Origin: Flavobacterium cheongpyeongense
GTDB taxonomy: Bacteria > Bacteroidota > Bacteroidia > Flavobacteriales > Flavobacteriaceae
Assembly: GCF_003202435.1 (NCBI RefSeq)
Contig: NZ_QJHK01000001.1
Location: forward strand, 489,326-553,325
Length of the DNA: 64,000 nucleotides
Direction: 5' to 3'
Shown: one piece after another, positions 8,444-21,200 of the stretch
Layout: the number at the start of each line of letters is the position of its first letter
Position numbering within the stretch: position 1 is the first letter of the stretch
The notes under the pieces: generated by a model
Told to the model about the DNA's origin: nothing
Seen by the model: the letters and a program-made list of their open reading frames with translations, nothing else
The model's database searches: none
Position numbers and translations under genes: made by a program

Positions 8444-11400
8444 TTAAGCCAAAAAAAATAAGTAAATTAAAAAAAGTAGTTGCTATTTATTTAGCAATGA
8501 TGATTCTTCTGGAAACACTGCAGCCGATGCAGATGTATGCTTTGACTAGCGGTCCAACACAGCCTGAGTTCAATTCTTTTACTCCTGTAGGAACTTCGGA
8601 TATGGTTGATCTGGCAAGCGGGGATTTCAATTATAACATTCCAATAATGGATGTGGGCGGATACCCGTTGAATCTTGCTTACAATTCGGGTATCACCATG
8701 GATCAGGAAGCATCCTGGGTGGGTCTTGGATGGAATCTAAATGTAGGTCAGATAGAACGACAGGTTCGGGGTTTACCGGATGATTTCAGAGGTGATGAAA
8801 TGGTCTATGAAAACAACTTAAAGCAAAATAGGACAGTTGGAATTAATGTAGGGGTAAATGCTGCCTATTCAGGTTTTGATGCTCTGCAATTAGGGGTTGG
8901 ATTGGGAGTAGAATCCAATAATTACGAAGGAATATCTTTTAAGCCTTCTTATGGTTTAGGTTTTAATTTTAATGACAATGTATCAGTAGGAATGAATTTT
9001 TCAAGTTCTCTGGACGGTGGTGCTACGGTAACTCCAAGGTTGGGTATTTCAGCAAAAATAAGTGGTCTCAATGGAGTTAATACTTCACTTGGAAGTTCAA
9101 TATCATTAGGATTTAATAGTAGGAAAGGGATTGAAAATCTAAATGTTTCTGCAAGTGTTAGTCAATCTTATAAAGAGGATGAGACAAGTAAGGAAAAACC
9201 AACAACAGGAGGAACAAGTATTGGAGGTAGTATTTCATTCAACAACCTGAGTTTTACACCTTCCAAAAGAATCGGTTTCAGAAATGAGAATTTTTCTTTT
9301 AACGGGGCAATTGGAGGTGAAGTCTTTGGTGTAGAAGGACAGGTTCAGGTTACCGGTTACGGTTCTTACCAAAACATTGCTGACGAATACAAGAAAAAAA
9401 AAGAAAAGGCATATGGTTATGAAAATACTGAATACAAAAAAATAACAGAATCCGGAGTCTTAGATTTCAACAGGGAAAATGAAAGGAACGTGACTCCGCA
9501 TACATTAGCATTACCGGTAACGAATTATACATATGATATTTACAGCATAGATGGTCAGGGAGTTTCCGGAATGTTCAGGCCTTACAGATCTAAAGTGAGT
9601 AGTGTTTATAACGATGAGGTTGTAGATCTGGGGAAAAGTCAAAATTTTGGAGTAGAAGTAGGTTTGGGTAATTTAGTTCATGGGAGTGCTGACTTTAAGA
9701 AAGCTCCCTCTGAAAGTACAACAGGCGGGTGGTTTCAAAATAATAATGTGCTGGCTCATTTCAACGAAAAAAGTACCGACAAAAAAGATTTGACTTACGA
9801 GCCTGTGACATTCAAGATGGTTGGAGCTACTGTTGTAGATCCCGAAACTATTTATAAGAATAGAATGTATGAGACAAAAGCGTTAAGAGTCGATATTGAT
9901 GGGAATAAAAAAAATACCTACACCAGTGCTTATTCATTTGATGGTGGAAAATATGGTGACAGGGAAATAAAAAGAACCAAAAGATTTTTACGCAGTCAGG
10001 TCGTTCAGAAAATCACGAAATCAGAAGCATTACGAGATGAGTTTATCATAAAAAATGGTCATGCTGAACCGCATCATACAGCAGGAATTAAAGTGCTGCA
10101 GGCAGATGGCAATACTTACGTGTATGGCGAAACAGCTTACAATATGAATAAAATAGAAGCGACTTTTGATGTTTCGAAACAAAATGGTAATAATACCAAT
10201 GGCCTTGTAGAATACAATGGATCTCTTTATGGAAACGGAACGAATACCAGCGATGAGTATGTAAACAGAGTAAAAACTCCTCCCTATGCCCACAGTTATT
10301 TATTATCTACCGTTTTATCATCAGATTATCAGGATATTGATGATAATGGACCTACACTAAACGATTTAGGGACTTTTACCAAGTTTGAATATACTACGGT
10401 GCCAAATTATCAATGGAGAGTCCCATTTGAAGAAAATAAGGCAACCTATAACGAAGGACTTATTTCAAAAAAAGATGATCAGAAGGGAAATTATTTGTAT
10501 GGACAAAAAGAACTTAAATATCTTACCAGAATAGTAACCAAAACTCATGTAGCGTTCTTTGATCTTGAAAACAGAAAAGATGCCATTGGTGTTGCCGGCG
10601 AAAATGGGGGGGCAGGTACAGGAAGAATGAAAAAAATAAAAGCAATCAGACTGTATTCAAGACCGGAAGTTACTAACGCATCAGGTGAAATTTTTGATCC
10701 TTCTGCAAGTAGTGTAATAAAACCAATTAAAACGGCTCATTTTATATACAGCTATAGTCTTTGTAAAGGCATTCCCAATAATGACAAAACTTCTAATCTT
10801 AGCGATAATGAATTGAGTAATTATCACGGTAAGCTTACTTTGAAAAAAGTATATTTCACTTACAGAGGTTCTAATATGGGAAAATATACTCCTTATGTCT
10901 TTGATTATGGGGAAAATGATGCGGAGTATGAAAATCTGCCTAAAACAAGTGAAAAGCCTTATCCTGATGTTCCCGGTTCATATAATCCTGGTTATGATAT
11001 GAAAGGTTTTGATATTTGGGGAAATTATAAAAAAAATCCAGCTAACAGCGGTTATATAAATACTCCTTTATCGAATACCGAATTTCCTTTTGTTGATCAG
11101 AATAAAGCAAAAGTAGTTACCGATCCGACTAAAAATCAGGCAGATATTAATACCGCTTCATGGAACCTAAAATCAGTTCAGCTGCCATCTGGCGGGAAAA
11201 TCATGATTGAAACGGAGAGCGATGATTACCGTTATGTCCAAGATAAAAAAGCCATGCAAATGTATAAGGTTATAGGGGCTGGAGATCAAGTACTTTCCGT
11301 AGATGAAGATATGAATGGTAAAAATATATTGTATAATGGAAGTTCTCATAAAAGATTCTTGTATGTAAAATTAAACAATTCAGATAGCGGACTTACAAAA

Positions 11401-14400
11401 CAAGAATTTCTTGACAAATACTTAAGTGAGAATTTAAACAAAGTCATTCAGTTTAAATTCATGCTGAATATGTCTGATAATACTCAACACTATGACTATG
11501 TCTCGGGCTATTTCAAAATTGGTAATGTTACTGAAATTGATGTTAAATACAGTTCAAAATTAAATGGTACAATAGCTTCTATTCCTCTAGAACTTTTATC
11601 AAAAGATAAAGGAAATGGTAATAAAGCAAACCCAATTGCCAAAGCCGGATGGGGTTTCGGTCGTATGTTTTTAAATAGATTAACATGCGGTATAAATGAC
11701 GACCCTGCAGCTACAGATTTTAGTTCTATAGTGAAAAACCTGAAAGGAAGTTTAAGTATCATTAAAGAACTATTTGACGGACCTGATGGTTTTTTACAGG
11801 ATAAAGGACGTGCCAGAATTTTTAAACCTGAAAAATCCTGGATTCGATTAGAAAATTCGGATGGACACAAGCTTGGCGGAGGACTTCGTGTAAAATCTAT
11901 TAAATTAAGCGACAACTGGACTAAAATGCTCGAGGGAACTTCAGGAACAAATTTAAATGATATGGAATACGGTCAGACCTATTCTTATAATGATACTGAA
12001 GGTAAATCTAGTGGTGTAGCGACTTTTGAACCTAATATGTGTGCAGAAAATCCTTTTGTAGAGCCTTTTTATAATGCCAAAGGAAATTATGCGGAGACCG
12101 TTGCTGCTCCTATGGAAAGCAATTATGTAGAAAAACCCTTTGGAGCCAATTTCTTCCCGGCATCAAAAGTAACTTATGCAAGAGTTACGGTAAGAAATCT
12201 GGATAGAAAAAATGATGCAGGAACTGCTATTATAGTAAAAAAACACGCTACAGGAAGCGTGGTAACGAAACATTATACCAGTTATGATTTCCCAACAAAA
12301 GTATTGTATACCGATTTGAAAATGATCAACGGAATAACGCCAACTAGCATTATTAAGGATTTGTTGAAGAATGTTGTAAGGGGGGGAAATATTGATGTTA
12401 GAAATCTCCTGACAATGACACAAGGCTATTCTATTGAAACCAATGATATGAATGGTAAAGTAAATTTTGAGGAAATCTATAATGAAGCCAACGAAATTGT
12501 TTCCTCTGTAGAATACAAGTATAATACTGATGAACAAAAAAATATAGACAATAATATTACGACTGTAGACGAGAAAGGAAATGTTTCCAAAAGAATAATC
12601 GGTGTAGATTACGATTTAATAAATGATTTTAATCGAAGTTTTGCTAAAACAGAAACTTCCGGTTTTAAAGCCAATGTTGCAGGAATGTTGATTCCTATGT
12701 TCCCAGCACCAATACCAATATTTATACCCACTGTATTTCCGGAATCCTCTACAAATATTAATGAACTTCGTACAGCGGTTACCACAAAGCATGTTCATAA
12801 AACGGCCCTATTAGTTGAAAAAATAGCAACTGATTTAGGAGCCACAGTTTCTACAAAAAACCTCGCATGGGATGCAAGCTCGGGAGAAGTTCTCCTGACT
12901 GAGACTGTTAATGAGTATGGCGACCATTACTATTCTTTCAACTTCCCGGCTTACTGGATGTATGATGGTATGGGATTAGCCTCTCAAAATATTGGTATTG
13001 AAGGTACATTGATCGCTAATGCTCCTGTAACAGCACCTAGTACCTCTTCTAATCCTACAGGTAATCCTTACTTTAGATTAAATAATTACACTGGAGATGT
13101 ATCAACAATATTTCATCTGGGAGACGAGCTTCAGGTAACGGATGATGCCGGAATTGTGCAGTCTTCAGAAATATTCGGGCAAAATTTACCCCGACAATAC
13201 AAATTATGGGTTGTTGGTTTCAATACGGATAAATCAGGTGTATTGCTAATGGATAGAAACGGTGTTTATATCAACAAGTGCGAAGATTTGACAACTTTTA
13301 ATTTCAAAATTGTACGTTCGGGATATAAAAATATGCAATCAGCGAGTATGGCATCGATTACTTCTATGATTAACCCAATAAAGAATGGAAAACTAGACCA
13401 GGATTCCTTTCAATTCGACGCCAGATCAAGTTTTAATCCAAGGATTGTTAATGCCAGTGCAGTGGTTTATAAGGATTACTGGAATACACAGACAGAATCG
13501 AATCTTCCTTATTATCCGGAGTATAATTTCAATAGCTCCCAAAATTGGATTTTGTCAACTGGTGATGTAAAATATCCTAATGATGTTAAAGTAAACCCGT
13601 ATCTCTGGAATATTAAAGGAAACTGGAGGGCTGAAAAATCCTATGCTTATTTAACAGGAAGAAATAGTGCAAACGGGCAATACAATAACTCCAGAAACGA
13701 AGGCTTCTTTACTAGTTTCAATTCTTTTTACAGACTTGATCGCAGCTCCGGTATTCCGGTTTGGAGGGTTAACGATGCCAATTGGACTTATGCCAGCAGC
13801 GTGACCAAATACAGTCCTTACGGTGCTGAATTGGAGAACAAAGATGCTTTGAATCGCTATAGTGCTGCACAATATGGTTATGCCTACAAATTGCCTATGG
13901 CAGTAGCCTCCAACTCGAAATACCAGCAAATAGGTTTTGAAGGTTTTGAAGAGAAAAAAACCGAAACGACAAATAAACATTTTGGTTTTGCAAATGATAA
14001 ACTAAACATTGTTTCTAACCAATCGCATACAGGAAAAAACAGCTTGAAAGTAGCTAAGGGAACTTCCAGTATTATGTCTCGAAATTTGCATCCTACAGTA
14101 CAAACAATTGAAGAAGCAAAGTGTCCTGTTAAAGTAGAGGTTCCTGTTGATTATTTTTTATATTTTGATTGGGCAGAATCTTATAGTTTTGCTTCATCAC
14201 CATGTTTAAAATATCGTTTGGCCTTTTCTTTTTGGATGTCAAAAGGACCATATGGAACAGGAGTTCCCGGTAAATATCTTTATTTAGAATATTATGTAAA
14301 CAACAATTGGAATATATATGAAACTTTTTATACAAATGAATCCGGTTTTGTATCTGAAGAAATAATTACAGACAATTGTAGTTTTAGCCCTTCTTATAAA

Positions 14401-14487
14401 TTTAGAATAGCTTATTATGATGATTATTATGGCTCTCCAAATGGAATATTTTCAGATGAATTATATTTTAATCACACAGGATTATAG
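8440..14487 (+). CDS. Giant RHS-partner protein (SpvB/Tc-like N-terminal half)
   Basis: 2015 aa. A long N-terminal export signal (VVAIYLAMMILLETLQPMQM) is followed by a Bacteroidota-typical opening of RHS-associated proteins (FTPVGTSDMVDLASGDFNYN, then LGWNLNVGQIERQVRGLPD). Residues about 130-300 are Gly-rich, beta-barrel-like strands. The rest is beta-rich, without YD-repeats I can count. Near residue 1835 a segment FEGFEEKK...HTGKNSLKVAKG begins a carbohydrate-binding-like beta sandwich. In related loci as I remember them, proteins of this type end with a module reading roughly DDIRFFPYNG...FYEYDLEGGLVR. That module is missing here and sits instead in the next gene. The protein probably works with the 4149-aa RHS protein as a two-part shell, by analogy to Tc B/C toxins. 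That is inference. Confidence 0.65.
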   Translation: MIKPKKISKLKKVVAIYLAMMILLETLQPMQMYALTSGPTQPEFNSFTPVGTSDMVDLASGDFNYNIPIMDVGGYPLNLAYNSGITMDQEASWVGLGWNLNVGQIERQVRGLPDDFRGDEMVYENNLKQNRTVGINVGVNAAYSGFDALQLGVGLGVESNNYEGISFKPSYGLGFNFNDNVSVGMNFSSSLDGGATVTPRLGISAKISGLNGVNTSLGSSISLGFNSRKGIENLNVSASVSQSYKEDETSKEKPTTGGTSIGGSISFNNLSFTPSKRIGFRNENFSFNGAIGGEVFGVEGQVQVTGYGSYQNIADEYKKKKEKAYGYENTEYKKITESGVLDFNRENERNVTPHTLALPVTNYTYDIYSIDGQGVSGMFRPYRSKVSSVYNDEVVDLGKSQNFGVEVGLGNLVHGSADFKKAPSESTTGGWFQNNNVLAHFNEKSTDKKDLTYEPVTFKMVGATVVDPETIYKNRMYETKALRVDIDGNKKNTYTSAYSFDGGKYGDREIKRTKRFLRSQVVQKITKSEALRDEFIIKNGHAEPHHTAGIKVLQADGNTYVYGETAYNMNKIEATFDVSKQNGNNTNGLVEYNGSLYGNGTNTSDEYVNRVKTPPYAHSYLLSTVLSSDYQDIDDNGPTLNDLGTFTKFEYTTVPNYQWRVPFEENKATYNEGLISKKDDQKGNYLYGQKELKYLTRIVTKTHVAFFDLENRKDAIGVAGENGGAGTGRMKKIKAIRLYSRPEVTNASGEIFDPSASSVIKPIKTAHFIYSYSLCKGIPNNDKTSNLSDNELSNYHGKLTLKKVYFTYRGSNMGKYTPYVFDYGENDAEYENLPKTSEKPYPDVPGSYNPGYDMKGFDIWGNYKKNPANSGYINTPLSNTEFPFVDQNKAKVVTDPTKNQADINTASWNLKSVQLPSGGKIMIETESDDYRYVQDKKAMQMYKVIGAGDQVLSVDEDMNGKNILYNGSSHKRFLYVKLNNSDSGLTKQEFLDKYLSENLNKVIQFKFMLNMSDNTQHYDYVSGYFKIGNVTEIDVKYSSKLNGTIASIPLELLSKDKGNGNKANPIAKAGWGFGRMFLNRLTCGINDDPAATDFSSIVKNLKGSLSIIKELFDGPDGFLQDKGRARIFKPEKSWIRLENSDGHKLGGGLRVKSIKLSDNWTKMLEGTSGTNLNDMEYGQTYSYNDTEGKSSGVATFEPNMCAENPFVEPFYNAKGNYAETVAAPMESNYVEKPFGANFFPASKVTYARVTVRNLDRKNDAGTAIIVKKHATGSVVTKHYTSYDFPTKVLYTDLKMINGITPTSIIKDLLKNVVRGGNIDVRNLLTMTQGYSIETNDMNGKVNFEEIYNEANEIVSSVEYKYNTDEQKNIDNNITTVDEKGNVSKRIIGVDYDLINDFNRSFAKTETSGFKANVAGMLIPMFPAPIPIFIPTVFPESSTNINELRTAVTTKHVHKTALLVEKIATDLGATVSTKNLAWDASSGEVLLTETVNEYGDHYYSFNFPAYWMYDGMGLASQNIGIEGTLIANAPVTAPSTSSNPTGNPYFRLNNYTGDVSTIFHLGDELQVTDDAGIVQSSEIFGQNLPRQYKLWVVGFNTDKSGVLLMDRNGVYINKCEDLTTFNFKIVRSGYKNMQSASMASITSMINPIKNGKLDQDSFQFDARSSFNPRIVNASAVVYKDYWNTQTESNLPYYPEYNFNSSQNWILSTGDVKYPNDVKVNPYLWNIKGNWRAEKSYAYLTGRNSANGQYNNSRNEGFFTSFNSFYRLDRSSGIPVWRVNDANWTYASSVTKYSPYGAELENKDALNRYSAAQYGYAYKLPMAVASNSKYQQIGFEGFEEKKTETTNKHFGFANDKLNIVSNQSHTGKNSLKVAKGTSSIMSRNLHPTVQTIEEAKCPVKVEVPVDYFLYFDWAESYSFASSPCLKYRLAFSFWMSKGPYGTGVPGKYLYLEYYVNNNWNIYETFYTNESGFVSEEIITDNCSFSPSYKFRIAYYDDYYGSPNGIFSDELYFNHTGL

Positions 14488-14604
14488 TAAACGAAATCTG
14501 AATTTTATTTATTTGAAAATCTAAAAGTAGAAAATAATATGAGAGTGATTTAGATGAAAAGTAAAATTTGCTACCATAAAGTTTGTTATTAAAAAAACAA
14601 GAAA

Positions 14605-15162
14605 ATGAAAAAAAATATACTGTTTTTATTTTTGATAATTGGCAACATACTGTTTGCTCAATCAAACAGTTCTTTTATACCAGAGCCGGGTAAGTATATC
14701 GTTTCGGGCTGGGTTAAAGAAAATGTCGTTAAGCAACAAACCACGTATACCGAAAGCAATATAACAATTGCTTTTAATAATAATAATGCCGCTCCATTCT
14801 ATTCCGAAACTTTCAAAGCTTCAGGAGCAATCATCGATGGCTGGCAGCGTATTGTAGGCATTGTAACCATTCCGGTAACAAACCCTCAAAATAATCCAAA
14901 GATGGAAATAAAACTGAATTGTACCAGCACTACAGCAGATTGTTATTTTGATGATATTCGATTTTTCCCTTACAACGGAAATTTAAAAAGTTTTGTTTAT
15001 GATGAAGATACTCAGAAACTCATGGCGGAATTGGATGAGAATAATTATGCGACGTTTTATGAGTACGACTTAGAAGGAGGACTTGTAAGAATAAAAAAGG
15101 AAACCGAAAAAGGAGTTTATACCATACAAGAGACACGAAGTAATAGTGTGAAGAGTGAATAA
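14605..15162 (+). CDS. Secreted protein carrying the detached C-terminal module of the RHS partner
   Basis: 185 aa with a signal peptide (MKKNILFLFLIIGNILFAQ). The mature part reads PGKYIVSGWVKE, a beta-sandwich with CYFDDIRFFPYNGNLKSFVY, then a YD-like end (NYATFYEYDLEGGLVRIKKE) and TIQETRSN. This last stretch looks like the usual end of the large RHS-partner proteins, but here it has its own signal peptide and sits 117 bp after the 2015-aa gene. It could complement the shortened giant protein in trans, or it could be a leftover from a recombination that replaced that protein's C-terminus. The start is well supported by the signal peptide. The 2015-aa, 185-aa and 4149-aa genes run in the same direction. 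Confidence 0.65.
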   Translation: MKKNILFLFLIIGNILFAQSNSSFIPEPGKYIVSGWVKENVVKQQTTYTESNITIAFNNNNAAPFYSETFKASGAIIDGWQRIVGIVTIPVTNPQNNPKMEIKLNCTSTTADCYFDDIRFFPYNGNLKSFVYDEDTQKLMAELDENNYATFYEYDLEGGLVRIKKETEKGVYTIQETRSNSVKSE

Positions 15163-15299
15163 ATCGGTTTTGATTTTAGCATTAATTGAGAATAGTTAAA
15201 TCTATAATTCTTTTAAAATCAAATATTTAATTATCAGGATATACAAACAAGCCTTTTGCGGGTTTAAAACATATAAGTTAATCACGTTATCATTATAAT

Positions 15300-18200
15300 A
15301 TGAAGCTATCATTGAATGTGTTAAGTAAAAAAATAAGTTTAATTGGGTTATTGTTTTTTACAATGATTCTCAGTGCGCAAGTACAGGAAAAAGAGTATAC
15401 TAATTTTACGCCCACAGCGATTACTGCTTTTGGTACTGCTCCCGTTTCTGTTTTTGATTCAGAGGCTAGTTTTCCAAATCAAAATAACTTAGGTACTTAT
15501 TGCTACTTATCATTAAATATTGATAACAATCTGGCACCTTATGTGACTTATACATTGAAAGCTACATTTAGAATTACTCCTGTAAAGCAGGATGGTACTG
15601 ATGATACTTCTTTTGATAAAGAATTGACAGTAAACTACAATCCTAATCCGGCTAACAGCGGAGGTACAAACTTTCATGATTTAAGCTATTTAAAAATTGA
15701 AAACAGATTTGGTATTAAGGTACAGTTGCTTTCCTATTCAGCACTGAATACAAATAATGTTAGTATAGTTCCCAATAATGCCTTTGTTAATATGGGTTTC
15801 AAAGCAAGGAGATATTATACAGTTTCAGAACAATTGCTTAATCCGATAGGCGCAATTAATGCTCCAGCAAGTTCAATTAGCTTAAATTGGGAAAGTTTAC
15901 CGGGTGCTTTAGAATATGAATTAGAATGGACTTGGATTGATAATTATAGTAATGAAAATATAACGACACCTTTACCTGGGGATCAAATTCCGTTTTCAGA
16001 GCGTGATTTTGAATTGAATAATACACGCATCATAACCTCTAAAAATACTTTTGAAATACCTCTTATCTACGGTAACGGGTATTTGATATACAGGGTGCGG
16101 GGCATAAGCAGAAACACAGAGTCTGTAAAATACTATGGTAACTGGAGTTCAGGAACAAGTTTAAAAACGACTATAGCCGACTGGCCGCATCAAAGTGTCG
16201 TTTCTGAGCATGAAGCAGGTAAAAACTGGCAATTTCAGGCGAGCTATGCCGAAGACGGAAAGAAAAAAGAAGTCGTAAGTTATTTTGACGGTTCCCTAAG
16301 AAATCGCCAGACAGTAACCAAAATAAATACGGATAATACGACCATTGTAGGAGAGGTTATTTATGATGCGCAGGGAAGACCGGCTGTTGAAATATTGCCT
16401 GCACCAAATAAAGACGCTACTATTCATTATTTTAAAAATTACAATTTAAACAATCAAAACAAATTGTATTCTTTCAAAGATTTTGATCTTGACGAAGGAA
16501 ATTGTGTCAGTACTATTTCCGGAATGTCCGAAAATTCAGGATCGAGCAGGTACTATTCTCCATCGGGATTCGCCGATTTTTCATTGAGAACCAATCAGGC
16601 GTATGTACCGGATGCGAAATTATATCCCTTTTCACAAATAGAATACACACCTGATAATACAGGCAGAGTATCCAGAAAGGGAGGAGTAGGGCCGGAGCAT
16701 CAGTTAGGCACAGGCCATGAAATGAAATATTTATATACAACACCTACAGCACCAGAATTGCATAGATTGTTTGGCTATAGTGTCGGGGAAGCTTCTCATT
16801 ACAAAAAAAATATGGTTATCGATCCTAACAAGCAGGTATCAGTAAGCTATTTAGATCCACAAGGCCGTACTATAGCGACTGCATTATCCGGAAAATCTCC
16901 AGTCAACCTGAGTGGTTTACTTGAAGAAAATACAGATACCACAGAAAATGGTCATGGTAGTACTACAGCAGATTTACTCAATAAAATTACACCTGCCGAC
17001 ACAGATACAACAAAGGATAATAACATTTTACAAGCTACAGGAAAATATCCTTTGAATAATGATGTGCTGGCTCTTTCTAAATCAATAGAAGTGTCAAACA
17101 ACGGGTCAGCATATGAGTTTGAATATAGTTTAAATCAGACAAGTTCGTTTTCTCCTTTTTATTGCTCAACAGGCTTATATCCTTTTGTGTATGATGTTAA
17201 ATTAAGCCTGAAAGATAATTGCGGTATTGAAAAATTAGTTGCGCCTATTGCTGCAACAGTTGGAACAACTAGTTTCTCGGGTACAAACATCCCTGCCGTT
17301 CTGCCGGCTGTAAAGCCAAAAGCGACTTTAGATACAGGTAGTTACAGTCTGAGAAAAGAAATAAAAGTAAATGAAAAAGCATTAAATGACTATGCGGATC
17401 ATTACATAAAAAAACTGAAAACACCAGGATCCGGATGTTATATTGATCCGGCAGATCCAACATTTGGATTGGCACCTAATGCTCAGTTAGCTTATGATTG
17501 TAATACAACTTGTGAGACTTGTATGACGAGTATAGGAACTAAAGTATCTTATGTTCAAAAAGCTTTTGACAATCTATATGGTAAAGTAGACGAGCAAAAC
17601 AGTAAAGTTACCGTATCAGAAACAGGAAGTACGATAAATGCATTATTAAATGATGATTATACAGATTTAGAAGGTAACTTAATACAGCCTTCAGATGTAA
17701 ATGGTTTAAAGACACGTTTTGTTAGAGAATGGGATTTGCTGAATAAAGAATGCGCGACAATATGTAATCCCACATCCATAGAATTTGAGACAGCTTGTCA
17801 AATGAATGAAAATTTACTGGTATCCGATTTGAGGCCCAATGGACAATATGGGGCGACAAATGCCAATATAACTGATGAAAATGGAGTTGAAACATTAGAT
17901 GCAAATGGCAATCCGGTTCCTAACCCCAATTTTGATAAGTTAAGTATCTTTAATTCAAATGGAGGTCTTTTTTATAATGGTGATACCACACAAAATGACT
18001 GGAAGCACCCAATAACGCCATACACAATTGAGGGAGTTGAGTCATTTATTACCGTTGAAGTAATTGATAGGACTAAAACGCCATTCTTGTGTAATCCCAG
18101 AGTTGATGTTAATCCGGTACTTAAGACTGTTAAAAATGCTGACGGTAGTTTTAGTACTGTTCAAAATCCTGATGGTAGTGATATTTGGCAGGTTAAACCC

Positions 18201-21200
18201 GAGAATTTATCCAATGTAAAGGATTTTATAGCAAACTGGGACGACAGCTGGGCACAATCCTTATTGCCTTATCATCCGGAATATAAGTATTTAGAATACA
18301 CTCGTGAGATATGCAAAAGAACAAATAATTTCAATATCTCAGGAATTCCTGAAACCCCTTTATCTTCTGATGGCTATGATTCTTATTTGATGAATATTAC
18401 GACCTATGCTGAAGCGAATACTAAGGGACTTATTGATTTCGATAGTGCAGGAAATTTGGGGAAATTACAAATTTATTCTAAGGATCCTTATTTTCAGCAG
18501 GTTCAATTAGCATCACCTTTTGAGGACACTGCCCTTTACAATATGAGAGTAGGTTCCGGAAGCATCATGTATCAGGCTATAAACAGCAGTTATATCGGAC
18601 AGAACAACAATAACTTGACTATGTATCAGGCTGCATTGCAGGGCGTGTTATGCAACTCTTTTTCTGAATGTAATCTGACCAATGTAACGTTGAGTGACCC
18701 TGTTCAAAAAAATGAAGTATGGAATGCTTACAAAGCGCTTTACATTGGATTAAAAAATAAAATCAAGCATATATTTATGAATATATATGCAATGAAAGCA
18801 AAAACATATAATGGCTGTATCGGTACTGGAGAAGGATCTGCGAGAATAACCGATGTTTTGACCGATAATTTTCCTCAAAAAAGTACACTTGCGACATACA
18901 TTCAGAGCAATACCACCACTACAGGTTCTTTATGCGAAAGCAGCAGTGCAAGTTTATATCAGACCAAACAAAAAAACTACCTTCCGGCCGATTTTGGATA
19001 CAATTCGAGTATTGATCCTCAGGTTGCGTCAGATAATTTAGTCAAATCAGCACACTTTGAATATTATGCACAAACAGGAAACTGTCCTCTATTATTAGAT
19101 TTAGAAATGCTTTTAAATGGGTTTTTCAAAGATAAAATTACTTATCCTTCCCCAACGTCTTTGAATAATGTTTCGTTTAACAGACAATACCTGACCAAGG
19201 CATTGATGGAAAAACTCATGGTTGCTACCGGAAGCCTGACCGTAGCAGAATTATTTACTGCCGGATTAAAACCGCTGAATATAAAGACAACATTCTCCGG
19301 AAATACGCTGAACATGAATTTTTATCCAACAACAGGAGGAGGATTTGACACTTGTCCCATAACAATCGAACTTCCTGTTACGGGGGGGTACACCTGGGCA
19401 AATTATGGTTCTGCCTGGAATATAAAAAATCTAAAGCAGGTATATTATGATGTTTCAAGCTCAAAACCTTCCACAAAAAAATTCAGATACTCAATAGTTG
19501 CTCAAATAGGGGCTGTTGGCAATGATGCTGTTTTGAATGAGATTGTGCTAAACGGAGAAACTTGTGCACCAATAGGCGAATGTGGTATTGGGGCAACTGT
19601 TGGAGAAGCTCTGGATCCTAATGCAGCAAGTAACGATCAGGGAATAGGATGTAATAAAAGGGCGAAGTTTGAAAAAGCATTTCAGGGCTTATTGAATGAA
19701 CTTAAAAAGAAAGGAACACTTTTTAGCACTACCGCAGTAAATTTGAGCAGCTACCCTGGCTATACAAGCTCCTATTTAGCAGAATATTTTGGACAAGATG
19801 CCTCGACTACCTGGAGAAGTGAGTCAGAAGGAGTGGCTACCGGGTTTATTTTAGAGAAAACAGTGGCAGGAAGTACGGTAGAGATTTCAAGAATCTGGAC
19901 TTCTTATCCGGACAATGCATCAGGACTAAAAGGCTTAAATTTTTCTAATTTTGACGCTGTAAACTTTAAGGATTCAGACAGTTTTAGCTTTACACTTTCC
20001 GGTGGTACAATTGCAGCAGGGAAAAAGGTGTCAGTAGGAGGTGATTTTTATACCCCAGTACTCAACTTTAACTGCTGTCCTATACAAAACCCGTGGGCAA
20101 ACGACAGCGATCATGATGGCGTATTAGATGATTTGGACAATTGTCCTACTACTGCTAATACAGACCAATTGGATATTAATAAAGATGGTATTGGGGATAT
20201 CTGTCAAAATTTACCTACTTGTTCGCCAGCTCCAAATGTTAGTGTATGTGCTAACACTGCTGATGAAATTGCATTTGAAATTGGAGTAAAAAATGTGATT
20301 AATCAGATTTTGTCTGATCCGGCTTCTTATGATGAGTATGGGAATTTACTAACTCCATATAGAATTTGTAGTGATTATCCTCATATGGCTAATTTGATTG
20401 CCAATGCACATTTAACAGAACATTTTCAGGTCCTGAAAGACAGGGATCAGTCAGCAAGCTGTATGGCTAAGGGTAATGTAAAACTGTATAAATTTCGATT
20501 AACAAAAGATGTTGATGATTCAATTTCTGTATCTTTTTACAATGAAAATCAAGAAGACCAGGGACACTTTAGATTAAGAGTACATTATTTAACTGCTGCT
20601 GATGGTACATATGAAAAATCTACTTTTTTTAATAAAATTGATATTGTAGCAAATAAAATTGTTAATACTAATTATGATTCAAAAAGTATAAAATGCGTTG
20701 ATGTTGCTGTTAGTAATTATATTGTGGTAAATGATATGTCTTGTTATTCATTAGCAGTAGATTTTTGTGATTTCCTGGCTCCTCTTCCGTATGTTGCCGT
20801 TAGTGCTTGTACAGGTAATACTGAGTCGGAAGTGATATATGAAACTAATTTGAAAGATGTTTTAAATCAAATAATTACTACTGGATATACTAATAATACA
20901 ATTTTAAATAGTGCGGATAATCCTGTAATGATGCGTTTTATTAACGAATCAAGTTTAGTTGAACATTTCAAAGGAAGAAGAGAATATGAAATAAGTATTG
21001 ATCCAAATTCTCTGAACACTCCTATTCAGTTGACTAAATATAGTATATATGGCTATAATGCAGGTAATCAACTACAATTGACATTTTATAACGATCAAAA
21101 TTCTTTTAACGGTTTTATGGTTATAGAGTTACCATCATATACAAAAACTATAAACCAAATAGATGTAATTGGAAATTTTGAAGCAAAAATAAGTTTTACC

